This document shows, piece by piece, positions 7,677 through 16,924 of a DNA stretch of 64,000 nt. The first letter of the stretch is position 1. Each line of letters starts with the position of its first letter. Origin of the DNA: Acinetobacter schindleri CIP 107287 (GTDB lineage: Bacteria; Pseudomonadota; Gammaproteobacteria; Pseudomonadales; Moraxellaceae); assembly GCF_000368625.1 (NCBI RefSeq), contig NZ_KB849576.1, positions 496,001 to 560,000 on the forward strand. The letters run 5' to 3'. The notes beneath the pieces are model-generated. The model did no database searches. It was not told the DNA's origin and saw only the letters and a list, made by a program, of their open reading frames with translations. The translations under genes and the position numbers were made by a program.

Positions 7677-10349
7677 TTAGTTTTCTGCCTTATTCTCAGA
7701 GGTTTCAGATTGTTCCAGTTCTTTTGATTCAGCCGCAAGTGCTGCTGCAAGCGCATCTGGATCTGCCTGAATATCCTTTACTGGTGCTTTGTCTTTTTTC
7801 TTTTTCTTCTTTTTTTTCTTTTTCTTTGGCTCTTCTTCCTCAAGCTCGGCACCATCTTCAATAGCTTGCCAGTAATCCAGTTGCTCCATCACCGCAGCAT
7901 AAATCGAATGCTTGCTGTAACGGCCTTTCTTGTCCAGGGTGCCAACCGGACGTGCCATTAGAATTTCCAGTGCTTGATCGATGGTATCAATCGCATGGAT
8001 ATGGAACTGACCTGCTTCAACTGCTGCAATTACATCTTTACGCAGCATCAGATGCTGCATGTTTTGACGTGGAATAATCACACCTTGCTTGCCAGTCAAG
8101 CCTTGCAATTTGCAGGCATCGAAGAAACCTTCAATCTTGGCATTTACCCCACCAATTGGCTGTACCTGACCGAGCTGGTTCATTGAACCGGTAATCGCCC
8201 AAGACTGGTCAATTGGCAACTGGCTAATGGCTGAGATCAATGCAGAAAGTTCAGCCACAGTAGCACTGTCACCATCTACCTGACCGTAACTTTGTTCAAA
8301 CGCCAGAGCTGCAGAGAAGTGCAGGGTTTGTTCACGACCGAAATGTGCTTTCAGGAAAGACGCCATCAGTAATACGCCTTTGGCATGTAGTGAACCACCA
8401 AGTTCCACGCTGCGCTCGATATCCAGAATGTCACCACCACCTTGATAGACCGATGCAGTTAAACGTGAAGGTAAACCGAATTCAACATCCGCATAGTGAA
8501 TAACGGACAAGGCATTGATTTGACCAAGACGGTGACCACGTGTCTCAATCAGCTGGGTACCACGAGACAGATCTTGCCAATATAGCTCACGTAAATAGCC
8601 TAAGCGATATTTGCGATGATCTAGGGCAGTATTGATGTGTTTTTCTGAAACCATTTTGTCATCAGCTTTAAAGGCATGATGATGCGCTTCACGAATCAAA
8701 TCACCCAAAGTCAGCGCATGTAATGACAAGGAGCTTTGGTCTTCAGCCTGACGGCTTGAATCAGTCAATAAGGCAGCCAAGGCAGAACGGTCAAAAGGCA
8801 ACAGTTTGTCTGCCTGAACGTAATCAGCAATGAGCTGCATATAGGCCTGCTCATTTTTGTCATTACGTTGTAATGTATCTGTAAAGTCAGCACGGATTTT
8901 AAAGATACTGCCCAGCTCAGGTTCGAGCTCCAGAATTTCATAATAGATTTCTGGTTCAGCTAACAATACGATCTTGATATCAAGTGGAATTGCCGCTGGC
9001 TCAATTGAAATACTGCCAGTTAACGTTAGCATATGTTCTAAAGAAGACAGTTTCAGCTGACCAGATTTCAAAGCACGTTTTAGGCCTTGCCATGCATACG
9101 GTTGTTCTAAGAGTTGCTCGGCTTCAATCATCAGGAAGCCACCATTGGCACGATGCATTGAGCCCGGACGGATCAAGGTGAAGTCAGTGGTAATCGTACC
9201 GTTCTGGGTTAACTGTTCTACATGACCGAGCAGGTTGTAATGGGTTGGAAAATCTTCAAAGATCACCGGTGCACCGCTGTTTGGCTTATATGTCACAATG
9301 ACATTGGCCTGATAACGGGACGGCACACGACTGAACAGGCCAGGAGTAAAGTCATCTTCTTCCTGTTCCAGCACAATCTCGACATTATTAATGATGTCTT
9401 CCGCATAGAACTTCAGATATTTATCCAGGCCTTCCACATCTTTAAATTTAGCCAGCATCTGTTCAACACGCGGTACAACCACCTGTTTGGCAATCTCACG
9501 GTTGAGTACCTGTACACGGTCACGGGCATCATCTTCCAGATCACCGAGGAGCAGGCCCAGGCGTTCTAGTTTTTTATCCATGTAACGCATGTTGGATGCA
9601 ATTTCAGCACGATCTTTATTGCTCAGTGCATTCAGATCATCTTGTGTCATTTCCTGTAACTTGTCATCTTTGAGATGAACCGGTACAAAACAGTGCTCAT
9701 CATTGCGAGAGATCAGCTTTAAATCGAATTCTTCACCTTCACGGGTCAGTTCAATCAGCGCTTGCTGCTGTTCATCACCGGTTTGCTGACGGATCATCTC
9801 AATACGGTTGTAATAGGTTTCCGCAGTAAAACGACGTTCCAGCTGTTTAAGAATGGTTTGCCAGCTTTGATGCAGCATCGCCTGGAATTTAGGACCTTGA
9901 CCTGCAGGAAACTGCAATGCAATCGGCTGGCGGGAATTCTGGAAATTATTAACATACACCCAGTCATTTGGTGTTGCTACTGTTTTGGCATGTTGCTGTA
10001 GCAGACGTTTGACCATGGTACGCTTGCCAAGACCTGCGGTTCCGACAGCAAAAATGTTATAGCCTGAATATGGCAGGGCAATCCCGGCTTCAACTGAGGC
10101 ACGTGCACGATCCTGACCAAGAAAATTATTGAGTGGTTTAATACGCTTGGTCGACGCCGGAATTTTATCCAGTTTTGGAATATGTGTCAGTTGCGTGGGC
10201 TGCAAGCGAGTTTTTTCAAGAGTAGGTTGTATTTCGCTTTGTTCAAATGCTGTCTTTAATAGTTCAGCATGGTTTTGTTGTGCAGTTAGGGTAGTGTTAA
10301 TCGTATTGGCGGTTATTGAAGAATGAATTTGATCGAGTCTCTGGGTCAC
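7677..10349 (-). CDS. Lon-family ATP-dependent protease with poly-lysine tail
   Basis: An 890-residue AAA+ Lon-like protease (AAA_32/LonB-like family), distinct from classical Lon. The N-terminal part holds a P-loop near residues 100-109 (GTAGLGKRT, with Arg where Ser/Thr is usual). The peptidase domain near residues 640-800 has the Ser-Lys dyad: Ser about 694 in GDSATVAE and Lys about 737 in NAKIEG. It should degrade or remodel proteins in the cytoplasm; substrates are unknown. After the peptidase domain comes an acidic patch and a run of eleven lysines (about 840-855), then a Glu/Ala-rich end. The start is a GTG (10347-10349) with GGA upstream. Confidence 0.88.
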   Translation of the reverse strand: MTQRLDQIHSSITANTINTTLTAQQNHAELLKTAFEQSEIQPTLEKTRLQPTQLTHIPKLDKIPASTKRIKPLNNFLGQDRARASVEAGIALPYSGYNIFAVGTAGLGKRTMVKRLLQQHAKTVATPNDWVYVNNFQNSRQPIALQFPAGQGPKFQAMLHQSWQTILKQLERRFTAETYYNRIEMIRQQTGDEQQQALIELTREGEEFDLKLISRNDEHCFVPVHLKDDKLQEMTQDDLNALSNKDRAEIASNMRYMDKKLERLGLLLGDLEDDARDRVQVLNREIAKQVVVPRVEQMLAKFKDVEGLDKYLKFYAEDIINNVEIVLEQEEDDFTPGLFSRVPSRYQANVIVTYKPNSGAPVIFEDFPTHYNLLGHVEQLTQNGTITTDFTLIRPGSMHRANGGFLMIEAEQLLEQPYAWQGLKRALKSGQLKLSSLEHMLTLTGSISIEPAAIPLDIKIVLLAEPEIYYEILELEPELGSIFKIRADFTDTLQRNDKNEQAYMQLIADYVQADKLLPFDRSALAALLTDSSRQAEDQSSLSLHALTLGDLIREAHHHAFKADDKMVSEKHINTALDHRKYRLGYLRELYWQDLSRGTQLIETRGHRLGQINALSVIHYADVEFGLPSRLTASVYQGGGDILDIERSVELGGSLHAKGVLLMASFLKAHFGREQTLHFSAALAFEQSYGQVDGDSATVAELSALISAISQLPIDQSWAITGSMNQLGQVQPIGGVNAKIEGFFDACKLQGLTGKQGVIIPRQNMQHLMLRKDVIAAVEAGQFHIHAIDTIDQALEILMARPVGTLDKKGRYSKHSIYAAVMEQLDYWQAIEDGAELEEEEPKKKKKKKKKKKDKAPVKDIQADPDALAAALAAESKELEQSETSENKAEN

Positions 10350-10544
10350 TGTTGATGTCCAAAACGAAATAGTGCATTAATGATTTAAGGTATACAGAAT
10401 TAGCCGGAAAATTCAAGCCAACATGTCGCTTTTGACGTAAAAAATAAAATGATCTATGCAGAGAAAATGGTAAATCTTGTTGAAAGATCCTGTATTAAAG
10501 GATTGAATAGCAGCTACTGTTTTTTTGCGGAAAATAATAAAGCA

Positions 10545-12707
10545 ATGACAACACAAACGACGGGTTGGAAATCCGCCTTTACAGCTTTCTTGGATCGGCG
10601 TGCGCTGATCATGCTGTTTCTGGGTTTTTCAGCGGGTGTCCCGATTCTTCTGATCTTTTCAAGTCTGTCTCTCTGGCTCGGTGAAGCGGGTATTAGTAAA
10701 AGTGCAGTAACTTTCTTTAGCTGGGCTGCCTTGGGTTATTCCTTTAAGTTTGTCTGGGCACCACTGATTGATGAACTACCAGTGCCATTCCTGACTAAGG
10801 CTTTAGGTCGACGTCGTGCCTGGTTGCTGATCGCCCAAATTCTGATTGTTTGCGCGATCTGTATTATGGCTTTTTCAGATCCGGCTTTAGGACAACTACA
10901 TCTTCAGCAGATGGCGCTTGGTGCAGTCTTGCTTGGCTTTTCCGCAGCAACTCAGGATATTGTGATTGATGCCTACCGTATTGAACTGGCAGAAACCCAG
11001 ATGCAGACCGTGCTGGCTGCAACTTATAACGCAGGCTACCGTATTGGTATGATTGTCGCTGGTGCGGGCGCATTGTTCCTTGCCGCTTACTTAGGTACCG
11101 CAAAAGGTAACTATATTTATGATGCCTGGAAGTGGACCTATCTGGCGATGGCTGCGGTGATGTTGGTGGGGATTATCACGACGTTGTCAATCCGCGAACC
11201 ACAGGTCGATCGTGTGCGTAAACACTATGTGCGCAGTGATTATTTCCGCCTGGTGGGGGTGTTTTTTGTCGCGGTCATCAGCTTTGTAGTGAGCTATGTA
11301 TATTCAGGTAACCTAGTGAGCATGTTGACTGAACAGTTTGCCATTCAGGATACCTTTGCATTATTTACTTTTGAATCTTTGCGTTTTATCGGATCTGGTG
11401 CAGTCGTATTTGGTGTGGGTGCCGCCTTGGTGAAACTGGGTGCGGTGAATCGGGAAATGGCCTATGAAACCTGGGTCAATCCGGTTGCGGATTTCTTCAA
11501 GCGCTATGGTCTAAAACTGGCTTTGGTCCTGTTATTGCTGATTGGTTTTTATCGTGTTTCAGACATTATTGCTGGTGTGATTTCCAATGTGTTCTATCAG
11601 GACATGAACTTTAGCAAGGAGCAGATTGCTGAAGCAGTGAAGGTCTATGGGGTGATCTTTTCCCTCTTGGGTGGTTTCCTGGGAGGATTATTGGCCCAGA
11701 AGATGAATATCATGAAGCTGATGTTTGTCGGTGCCATTCTGGCCTGTTCTACCAATCTGATCTTTATTGGTTTGGTGAAATCCGGACAACAGCTAAATCC
11801 GGTAGATATTCAGGTTGGACAGCAACGCTATCAGGCAGACACGGATGAAGTTGGTTACTGGAAAGTGAAAGTACCAGTACAGGTACTCGCTGATGCCAAG
11901 CAGATTCAGGTTCAGGCGGCTTATGCCAATGCTAATACGACTGATAGTACAGTTAGCCTGTCCATGCCATATTTGCTGCAGACTTCAGGTAATGCACAGC
12001 TGCAGATTCTACCAATTACCAGCGACAATACGCTTCATGCTAATGAAGAAGGGAGTATTGTGGTTCGTGGTCAATATGTCGGTGAAGCTTTACAAGATAA
12101 TCAGAAGATCATTTATGAACTGAATGATGAGCGTTTTGAAGCCAAGCTGGAAGAACAGGGGGTGTTTAGTACAGCTATTCCAGCAGAAAAACTGAAATCT
12201 GCGCCAGCGCATTTAATCAGTGCGGTACTGATGGAGGATGAGCGAGCTGTTCAGCAAGTGACACATGTCTATCAGACGAGCACTGATGCTAAAAATACCA
12301 AGATGCTTGATGTCGATATCCAGCCACTGGTTCCTGTGGATGTGAATCGTAATACTGATATTGAAGTGACAGGCAAGGTGATCAAGCCATATAGCGATGC
12401 CTGGCTGTATTTTGCGATTATCGTCGATAACCTGGCTGCCGGTCTGGCAGGTGCAGCATTTATTGCCTTCTTATCCAGCTTGACCAGCGTATCTTTCACT
12501 GCAGTCCAATATGCGATTTTTAGCTCACTTATGACACTAACCCCTAAGATTTTAGGGGGATATTCAGGTACTATAGTCACCAATATCGGTTATCCGAACT
12601 TCTTCCTGATGACCACATTGATCGGGATTCCGATTCTCATTTTAGTGGTCTGGGTTGGAAAATTACTCGGTGAACACCAACAACAATCTGGCAATAAGGA
12701 TGAATAA
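10545..12707 (+). CDS. ampG: AmpG-like muropeptide MFS permease with large soluble insertion
   Basis: A 720-residue multi-spanning major facilitator protein. The N-terminal signature ([20 protein letters not shown], then WAPLIDEL and GRRRAWLL) and the C-terminal [17 protein letters not shown] segment are typical of AmpG, which imports anhydro-muropeptides for wall recycling and can influence beta-lactamase induction. E. coli AmpG is about 490 residues; this one carries an extra hydrophilic block at about 412-618 between two membrane segments, rich in beta-prone Val/Gln/Thr sequence. I chose the ATG at 10545, which begins MTTQTTGW; the ATG at 10449 would add 32 residues of poor coding character. 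gloA overlaps or abuts its stop. Confidence 0.82.
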   Translation: MTTQTTGWKSAFTAFLDRRALIMLFLGFSAGVPILLIFSSLSLWLGEAGISKSAVTFFSWAALGYSFKFVWAPLIDELPVPFLTKALGRRRAWLLIAQILIVCAICIMAFSDPALGQLHLQQMALGAVLLGFSAATQDIVIDAYRIELAETQMQTVLAATYNAGYRIGMIVAGAGALFLAAYLGTAKGNYIYDAWKWTYLAMAAVMLVGIITTLSIREPQVDRVRKHYVRSDYFRLVGVFFVAVISFVVSYVYSGNLVSMLTEQFAIQDTFALFTFESLRFIGSGAVVFGVGAALVKLGAVNREMAYETWVNPVADFFKRYGLKLALVLLLLIGFYRVSDIIAGVISNVFYQDMNFSKEQIAEAVKVYGVIFSLLGGFLGGLLAQKMNIMKLMFVGAILACSTNLIFIGLVKSGQQLNPVDIQVGQQRYQADTDEVGYWKVKVPVQVLADAKQIQVQAAYANANTTDSTVSLSMPYLLQTSGNAQLQILPITSDNTLHANEEGSIVVRGQYVGEALQDNQKIIYELNDERFEAKLEEQGVFSTAIPAEKLKSAPAHLISAVLMEDERAVQQVTHVYQTSTDAKNTKMLDVDIQPLVPVDVNRNTDIEVTGKVIKPYSDAWLYFAIIVDNLAAGLAGAAFIAFLSSLTSVSFTAVQYAIFSSLMTLTPKILGGYSGTIVTNIGYPNFFLMTTLIGIPILILVVWVGKLLGEHQQQSGNKDE

Positions 12708-12708
12708 T

Positions 12709-13110
12709 ATGCGCATGCTGCATACCATGTTACGTGTAGGCAATCTGGAACAGTCATTAAATTTCTATACTGAAGTGCTTGGTATGACTTTACTTCGTAA
12801 GCGTGATTATGAAGAAGGTCGTTTCACTCTGGCATTTGTAGGTTATGGTGATGAAAAGAACCATACCGTGCTCGAGCTGACACATAACTGGGATACAGAC
12901 AGTTATGAACTTGGCAATGCTTATGGCCATATTGCGATTGCAGTCGATGATGCTTATAAAGCCTGTGAAGAAATCAAGGCTCGTGGCGGCAAGGTGGTTC
13001 GTGAAGCAGGTCCAATGAAAGGCGGTGTAACCGTTATTGCATTTGTCGAAGATCCAGATGGTTATAAAATTGAACTGATTCAGCAGGACCACAACGCACG
13101 TAACAACTAA
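12709..13110 (+). CDS. gloA: lactoylglutathione lyase (glyoxalase I)
   Basis: A 133-residue glyoxalase I that isomerises the methylglyoxal-glutathione hemithioacetal to S-lactoylglutathione in the cytoplasm. The N-terminus [20 protein letters not shown] closely follows E. coli GloA. Metal ligands are His5, a glutamate in VLELTHNW, His in YGHIAIAV and Glu in [13 protein letters not shown] nine bases upstream favours the ATG at 12709; an ATG at 12700 overlaps the ampG stop. The short gap suggests translational coupling with ampG. Length and ligands fit the nickel-dependent bacterial class. Confidence 0.94.
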   Translation: MRMLHTMLRVGNLEQSLNFYTEVLGMTLLRKRDYEEGRFTLAFVGYGDEKNHTVLELTHNWDTDSYELGNAYGHIAIAVDDAYKACEEIKARGGKVVREAGPMKGGVTVIAFVEDPDGYKIELIQQDHNARNN

Positions 13111-13190
13111 GTGTTAATTAGATAGCATGATATATGAAATATATTCATGTGTAGATGAAAAGATTACATCAATCTGAGTGCATAGCCTGG

Positions 13191-13224
13191 GCCCGGTATC
13201 TGTTAAGATAGCCGGGCATTTTTA
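13191..13224 (+). terminator. terminator after gloA
   Basis: GCCCGGTATC (13191-13200) pairs with GATAGCCGGGC (13207-13217) with one bulged base, followed by ATTTTTAT. Confidence 0.75.
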
Positions 13225-13257
13225 TATCAAACAATAAAATTTAAGGGATGAAGGGAT

Positions 13258-14238
13258 ATGCTTAAGTTATTGGCATTGGACCGTTTTACTATACTGCTTT
13301 TTATAATGGTGATACTTGCCAGTTTTGTTCCGGTATCAGGACAGGCGGCTGAAGTCTTTTCATCTATTACCACGATTGCTATTGCTATCTTATTCTTTCT
13401 GCATGGTGCCAAGTTATCACGTGAGGCCGTAGTTGAAGGATTGATGCACTGGAAGCTACATACCTTGGTGTTCGCATTTACTTTTGCGCTGTTTCCTATA
13501 ATTGGTCTGTTGGCCAAGCCGGTCCTGGTTCCGTTATTGGGTCAGGAGCTGTACTGGGGCTTCCTGTTTATGTGCTTCCTGCCATCAACAGTACAGTCTT
13601 CGATTGCCTTTACTTCAGTGGCACAGGGTAATGTCGCCGGTGCAGTGTGTAGTGCCTCATTTTCCAATATTGTCGGTATGTTTATTACCCCGGTATTAGT
13701 AGCCTTTTTTATTTTGGGTCAGTCACAACATGGTTTTGATCCCACCTCATCCATTATGCAGATCACTTTACTGCTTCTGGTGCCGTTTATCCTTGGACAA
13801 ATTCTGCGTCCTTGGGTATTTCCACAAATGAAGAAAATGCCAGAAATTGTTAAGGTTTTTGATCAGGGTTCGATTCTCATGGTGGTGTATGGCGCGTTCA
13901 GTAGTGCTGTTGTGGCAGGGCTGTGGCATCAGGTAAGCTTATCGACCTTATTACTGCTCATTATTGCCTGCTCAGTCTTACTGACTTTGGTGATGCTGCT
14001 GGCCCTGTTTGTGCCACGCTGGATTGGTTTTGATAAAGCGGATCAGAAAACTATTTTTTTCTGTGGTTCCAAGAAAACTTTAGCCAGCGGCGTGCCGATG
14101 GCACAAATTCTGTTTATTGGTCAGCCAATTGGCATGATTGTATTGCCGATCATGATTTTCCATCAGATTCAGCTGATGGTTTGCGGCATTGTTGCCAATA
14201 TGTGGTCCAAACAGGTTGCAGTTAAAACTGAAGAATAA
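13258..14238 (+). CDS. bile acid:sodium symporter-like membrane protein
   Basis: A 326-residue protein with about ten transmembrane segments, of the SBF-like/DUF4137 branch of the bile acid:sodium symporter superfamily. Visible family features are FFLHGAKLSREAVVEGL near residue 50, the loop FLPSTVQSSIAFTSVAQGN, and FCGSKKTLASGVPMAQ near residue 275, which carries conserved polar residues within the membrane. Bacterial members move organic anions with sodium, but the substrate cannot be read from sequence. It is a single gene, preceded by the gloA terminator and followed by the rpmE leader. The start ATG at 13258 has AAGGGATGAAGGG upstream. Confidence 0.83.
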   Translation: MLKLLALDRFTILLFIMVILASFVPVSGQAAEVFSSITTIAIAILFFLHGAKLSREAVVEGLMHWKLHTLVFAFTFALFPIIGLLAKPVLVPLLGQELYWGFLFMCFLPSTVQSSIAFTSVAQGNVAGAVCSASFSNIVGMFITPVLVAFFILGQSQHGFDPTSSIMQITLLLLVPFILGQILRPWVFPQMKKMPEIVKVFDQGSILMVVYGAFSSAVVAGLWHQVSLSTLLLLIIACSVLLTLVMLLALFVPRWIGFDKADQKTIFFCGSKKTLASGVPMAQILFIGQPIGMIVLPIMIFHQIQLMVCGIVANMWSKQVAVKTEE

Positions 14239-14262
14239 TTCGCTTATTAAATTTGTTTCACG

Positions 14263-14268
14263 TATAAT
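14263..14268 (+). promoter_or_regulatory. -10 element of rpmE with a long leader
   Basis: TATAAT at 14263-14268 would give a transcript with a leader of about 160 bases before rpmE. The -35 (TTCGCT at 14239-14244, spacing 18) is weak. The leader contains GACGG-TAT-CCGTC, a short perfect hairpin. Confidence 0.45.
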
Positions 14269-14438
14269 ATTGCCCAACTTGTTGTGCTTAGCTCTGACGG
14301 TATCCGTCTCGGTGGGCCAAAAGAATGGTCTGTTGTGGTGTTGATCTGCCTGAATTTGATTCTGGCCTTTCCTCAGTTTTTGAGAGTGATCAATTGCGAT
14401 GACAGCAAAACCTTCTTGATCTTTATGGAGAATCGACC

Positions 14439-14663
14439 ATGCGCGCCGATATTCACCCAAAATATGAAAAACTAGTTGCTACTTGTTCATGTGGTAACGT
14501 AATCGAAACTCGTTCAGCTGTTGGTAAAGAAACGCTTTATCTAGACGTATGTTCAGCTTGCCACCCATTCTACACTGGTAAGCAAAAGAACGTTGATACT
14601 GGCGGTCGTATCGACAAGTTCAAACAACGTTTTGCTGGTATGTCACGTTCTGTTAAACGTTAA
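14439..14663 (+). CDS. rpmE: 50S ribosomal protein bL31 (zinc-binding form)
   Basis: A 74-residue ribosomal protein of the large subunit. It starts [12 protein letters not shown] and holds the four-cysteine zinc site of the C+ form (CSCG near residue 16 and CSACH near residue 37). The C-minus paralogue used under zinc limitation is not in this window. The gene is monocistronic with a long leader and a strong terminator. Start at 14439. Confidence 0.96.
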   Translation: MRADIHPKYEKLVATCSCGNVIETRSAVGKETLYLDVCSACHPFYTGKQKNVDTGGRIDKFKQRFAGMSRSVKR

Positions 14664-14674
14664 TACCCAAAATG

Positions 14675-14703
14675 AAAAAACGGGCAATTTGCCCGTTTTT
14701 TTG
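14675..14703. terminator. bidirectional terminator of rpmE and the FimX-like gene
   Basis: AAAAAACGGGCA and TGCCCGTTTTTTT form a stem around ATT, with A/T runs on both sides, between two convergent genes. Confidence 0.9.
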
Positions 14704-14705
14704 TG

Positions 14706-14735
14706 CCTGAATATTGTGAATTCACAGTATTCAGG
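14706..14735. repeat. 30-bp near-perfect palindrome
   Basis: CCTGAATA (14706-14713) and TATTCAGG (14728-14735) flank the perfect 12-bp palindrome TGTGAATTCACA (14715-14726). One mismatched pair (T14714/G14727) is the only break. It lies between rpmE and the FimX-like gene. Confidence 0.85.
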
Positions 14736-14739
14736 TGTG

Positions 14740-14764
14740 GTACAGGCGCTTAGCGCTCCTGTAC
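14740..14764 (-). other. stable hairpin spanning the FimX-like stop codon
   Basis: GTACAG-GCGC (14740-14749) pairs with GCGC and CTGTAC (14753-14764) around TTA, with a two-base bulge. The loop is the stop codon of the leftward gene, so the hairpin forms in its mRNA end. Confidence 0.6.
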
Positions 14765-16924
14765 ATCAATCAGATGATCCAGTTTTTTCTGGAAGTAATC
14801 ACCTTGAATGAAGCGTGCATCGACATTCCAAGCATTAGCAAAAGAAGTCATATCATTCAGTTCACGTAACAGGAGATAAACCGGTTTGATTTCCAGATAT
14901 CCAGCGATTTTTTCCTGAAGTTCCTCGGTATTGGAATTCAATTGCGCAGTGAGCTGTGGATGGATCGTTAAGGCATTTACATCCATTTCACGGAGCAAGG
15001 TTTCACTATACATCGAATTGCCGAATTCACGAATCGCAATCTCTGCGCCATGGTCACGCAGAATACGGATATATTTCTGCGCATCCTCGCGGTTCAGGAT
15101 CAGATCCTCTTCGGCAAATTGTAAAGTGAGAGGATGCTTTAATTTACTGCGAATAATCGTAATCAGCTTGGAGATAAACTCAGGAAAACTACGGTCTTTG
15201 AAGAGCACGGCACGATTCAGGTTTACGATCAAGCGGGCTTCAGGATATTGGGTGATAAAGTTATGCAGTTGCTTGCAAGACTCAACCAGAATCCAGCGAT
15301 CTAGCTTGATTGAAAGTTCATCATCTTCACGCAGTTCCAGCAGCTTGGAAATATCCTGCCATTTATTTTCAAAAATAAAACCGCTGGTAACCTCATAGGT
15401 ATACAGATTGCTATCTTCCTTGTCATACAGCTGCTGATATTTCAGATGGATTTCGCCACGCTCCAAGCATTGACGCAGTGCATGCAGGATTGAACCTGGC
15501 ATCGCTACAGGTGCTGCGGCTGTAGCTGGTGTTACAGGCGTTGGAACTGGTGCAGATACTGGACTAGAGGCTGACTGGGCTGCAGCTGATTCGGCAATAC
15601 TGAACTCCAGACTTGGAACAGCTTCTGCAGGTGCAAGCATATCCGATGGAATATCCAGCACAAATTCGGAAGACTGTTGTGCTTGAGGTAATGGTGTAGA
15701 GAAGGCACGAGCAATATGCTGATCCAGCTGTGCCTCATCATGTAGTTCACCGTCGAGTTTGGTATAACCGATGCGTAAGTTCAGAGAGCAGGTCTGCTGA
15801 TTGACTGTAATCAACTGCGGTTTGGTTAATGCAGCTAACCCAATCAGTTTAGATTCCAGAATTTCCTGAGAATCGGCCTGAATGACACCGACCAGGACAT
15901 CATGTTCCAGTTTAAACAGCGATACACGAACCTGTTCTTTCAGGAAGTTCTTAACTTCATGGAAGTAGCCTGTGTAGATCGCCCAATCTGCATTGAGAAT
16001 TTGAGACTCATAAGCAGCAAAAGAGAAGGTGATCAATGCATTGGCATTGGCAGGCTCGCGGTTCAGCTCGCGTTTTAGTAATTGTAACGTACTTGGCTTG
16101 ACTGCTGCTTTTTCAGTTGTTGTAGCAGATTGAGTTTTCGCAGTATCAATCGTTAGCTGTAAAGCATCTTCTTCACTGGTAGAAGCCAGGAACTCAAGCT
16201 TGAGGGGGTTGACTGCAGCAATCTTTGGATTGGTTGAATGAATTTCAAAACCACCCAGCTCGAACTGACCTTGGGAAATTTTCTTAAAACGGGTCTTAAA
16301 TTCGTTTAGATCTTGTGGCTGTAACAGATCGAGTAAAGGCAAACCGATAATGTCATCTTCAGAATTCAGGCCAAACAGTTTCAGGTAATCTTCATTGGCC
16401 TGAATGTGAATGCCTTCCTGAATGGTGGCTACCGCTTTGTTACTGTCCTCAACCAGTAATTGTGCCTGAGTTTGTACTGTTTCCAGCTCTTCTATTAAAT
16501 GTTGCTGCGACTGGGTCAGACGGCTGAAAGACAGGGCACGTACCAGACCGAGGTAAAAGCGTTCTGGATATTCCAGATTCAAAATGTCATACACACCTTT
16601 CTGGATATAACCGGTATATTGATTAGCCTGATAGTCATCAGGTTTAAGCAGCAGAATCGGCAAGTTTGGCTGTTTCGATAGGCGTACCAGACTGAGTGCC
16701 TGTTCATATTTCAGGTCATACGCACGGCCAAAGATGATCAGGTCCCAGTTGAAATTCAACTGCTTTTCAAAGTTCTGCAGGTCATCCAGTAGAACTGCAT
16801 CCACCTGATATTCATTGGCGGTCAACAGATCACGAATCTGGTTAAATCTAATTTGATTATCATCAATAATCAGTAAACGTGTTTCCGTACGTTTTAACTT
16901 TTTAGACAATAATGGATTTCTCAC
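14750..16924 (-). CDS. FimX-like c-di-GMP effector (REC-PAS-GGDEF-EAL, degenerate)
   Basis: A 724-residue multi-domain signalling protein: receiver-like domain (about 15-130) with the phospho-Asp replaced (DLIIFG for DLILLD), PAS domain (about 150-270), GGDEF-like region without the motif (about 285-430), an Ala/Pro linker (about 450-480), and an EAL domain (about 485-720). The EAL signature reads EVT and the DDFG metal motif reads REFG, so phosphodiesterase activity is unlikely and c-di-GMP binding is the likely role. The architecture is that of FimX, which controls type IV pili. I chose the GTG at 16924, which overlaps the upstream stop as GTGA and has GGAAG seven bases before it; an ATG at 16939 is the alternative. 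Confidence 0.82.
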   Translation of the reverse strand: MRNPLLSKKLKRTETRLLIIDDNQIRFNQIRDLLTANEYQVDAVLLDDLQNFEKQLNFNWDLIIFGRAYDLKYEQALSLVRLSKQPNLPILLLKPDDYQANQYTGYIQKGVYDILNLEYPERFYLGLVRALSFSRLTQSQQHLIEELETVQTQAQLLVEDSNKAVATIQEGIHIQANEDYLKLFGLNSEDDIIGLPLLDLLQPQDLNEFKTRFKKISQGQFELGGFEIHSTNPKIAAVNPLKLEFLASTSEEDALQLTIDTAKTQSATTTEKAAVKPSTLQLLKRELNREPANANALITFSFAAYESQILNADWAIYTGYFHEVKNFLKEQVRVSLFKLEHDVLVGVIQADSQEILESKLIGLAALTKPQLITVNQQTCSLNLRIGYTKLDGELHDEAQLDQHIARAFSTPLPQAQQSSEFVLDIPSDMLAPAEAVPSLEFSIAESAAAQSASSPVSAPVPTPVTPATAAAPVAMPGSILHALRQCLERGEIHLKYQQLYDKEDSNLYTYEVTSGFIFENKWQDISKLLELREDDELSIKLDRWILVESCKQLHNFITQYPEARLIVNLNRAVLFKDRSFPEFISKLITIIRSKLKHPLTLQFAEEDLILNREDAQKYIRILRDHGAEIAIREFGNSMYSETLLREMDVNALTIHPQLTAQLNSNTEELQEKIAGYLEIKPVYLLLRELNDMTSFANAWNVDARFIQGDYFQKKLDHLIDVQER

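Noticed and set aside
14593..14811. Rightward frame over the end of rpmE and the terminator
   Set aside because: It runs through rpmE in another frame, a terminator and a palindrome; clearly a shadow.
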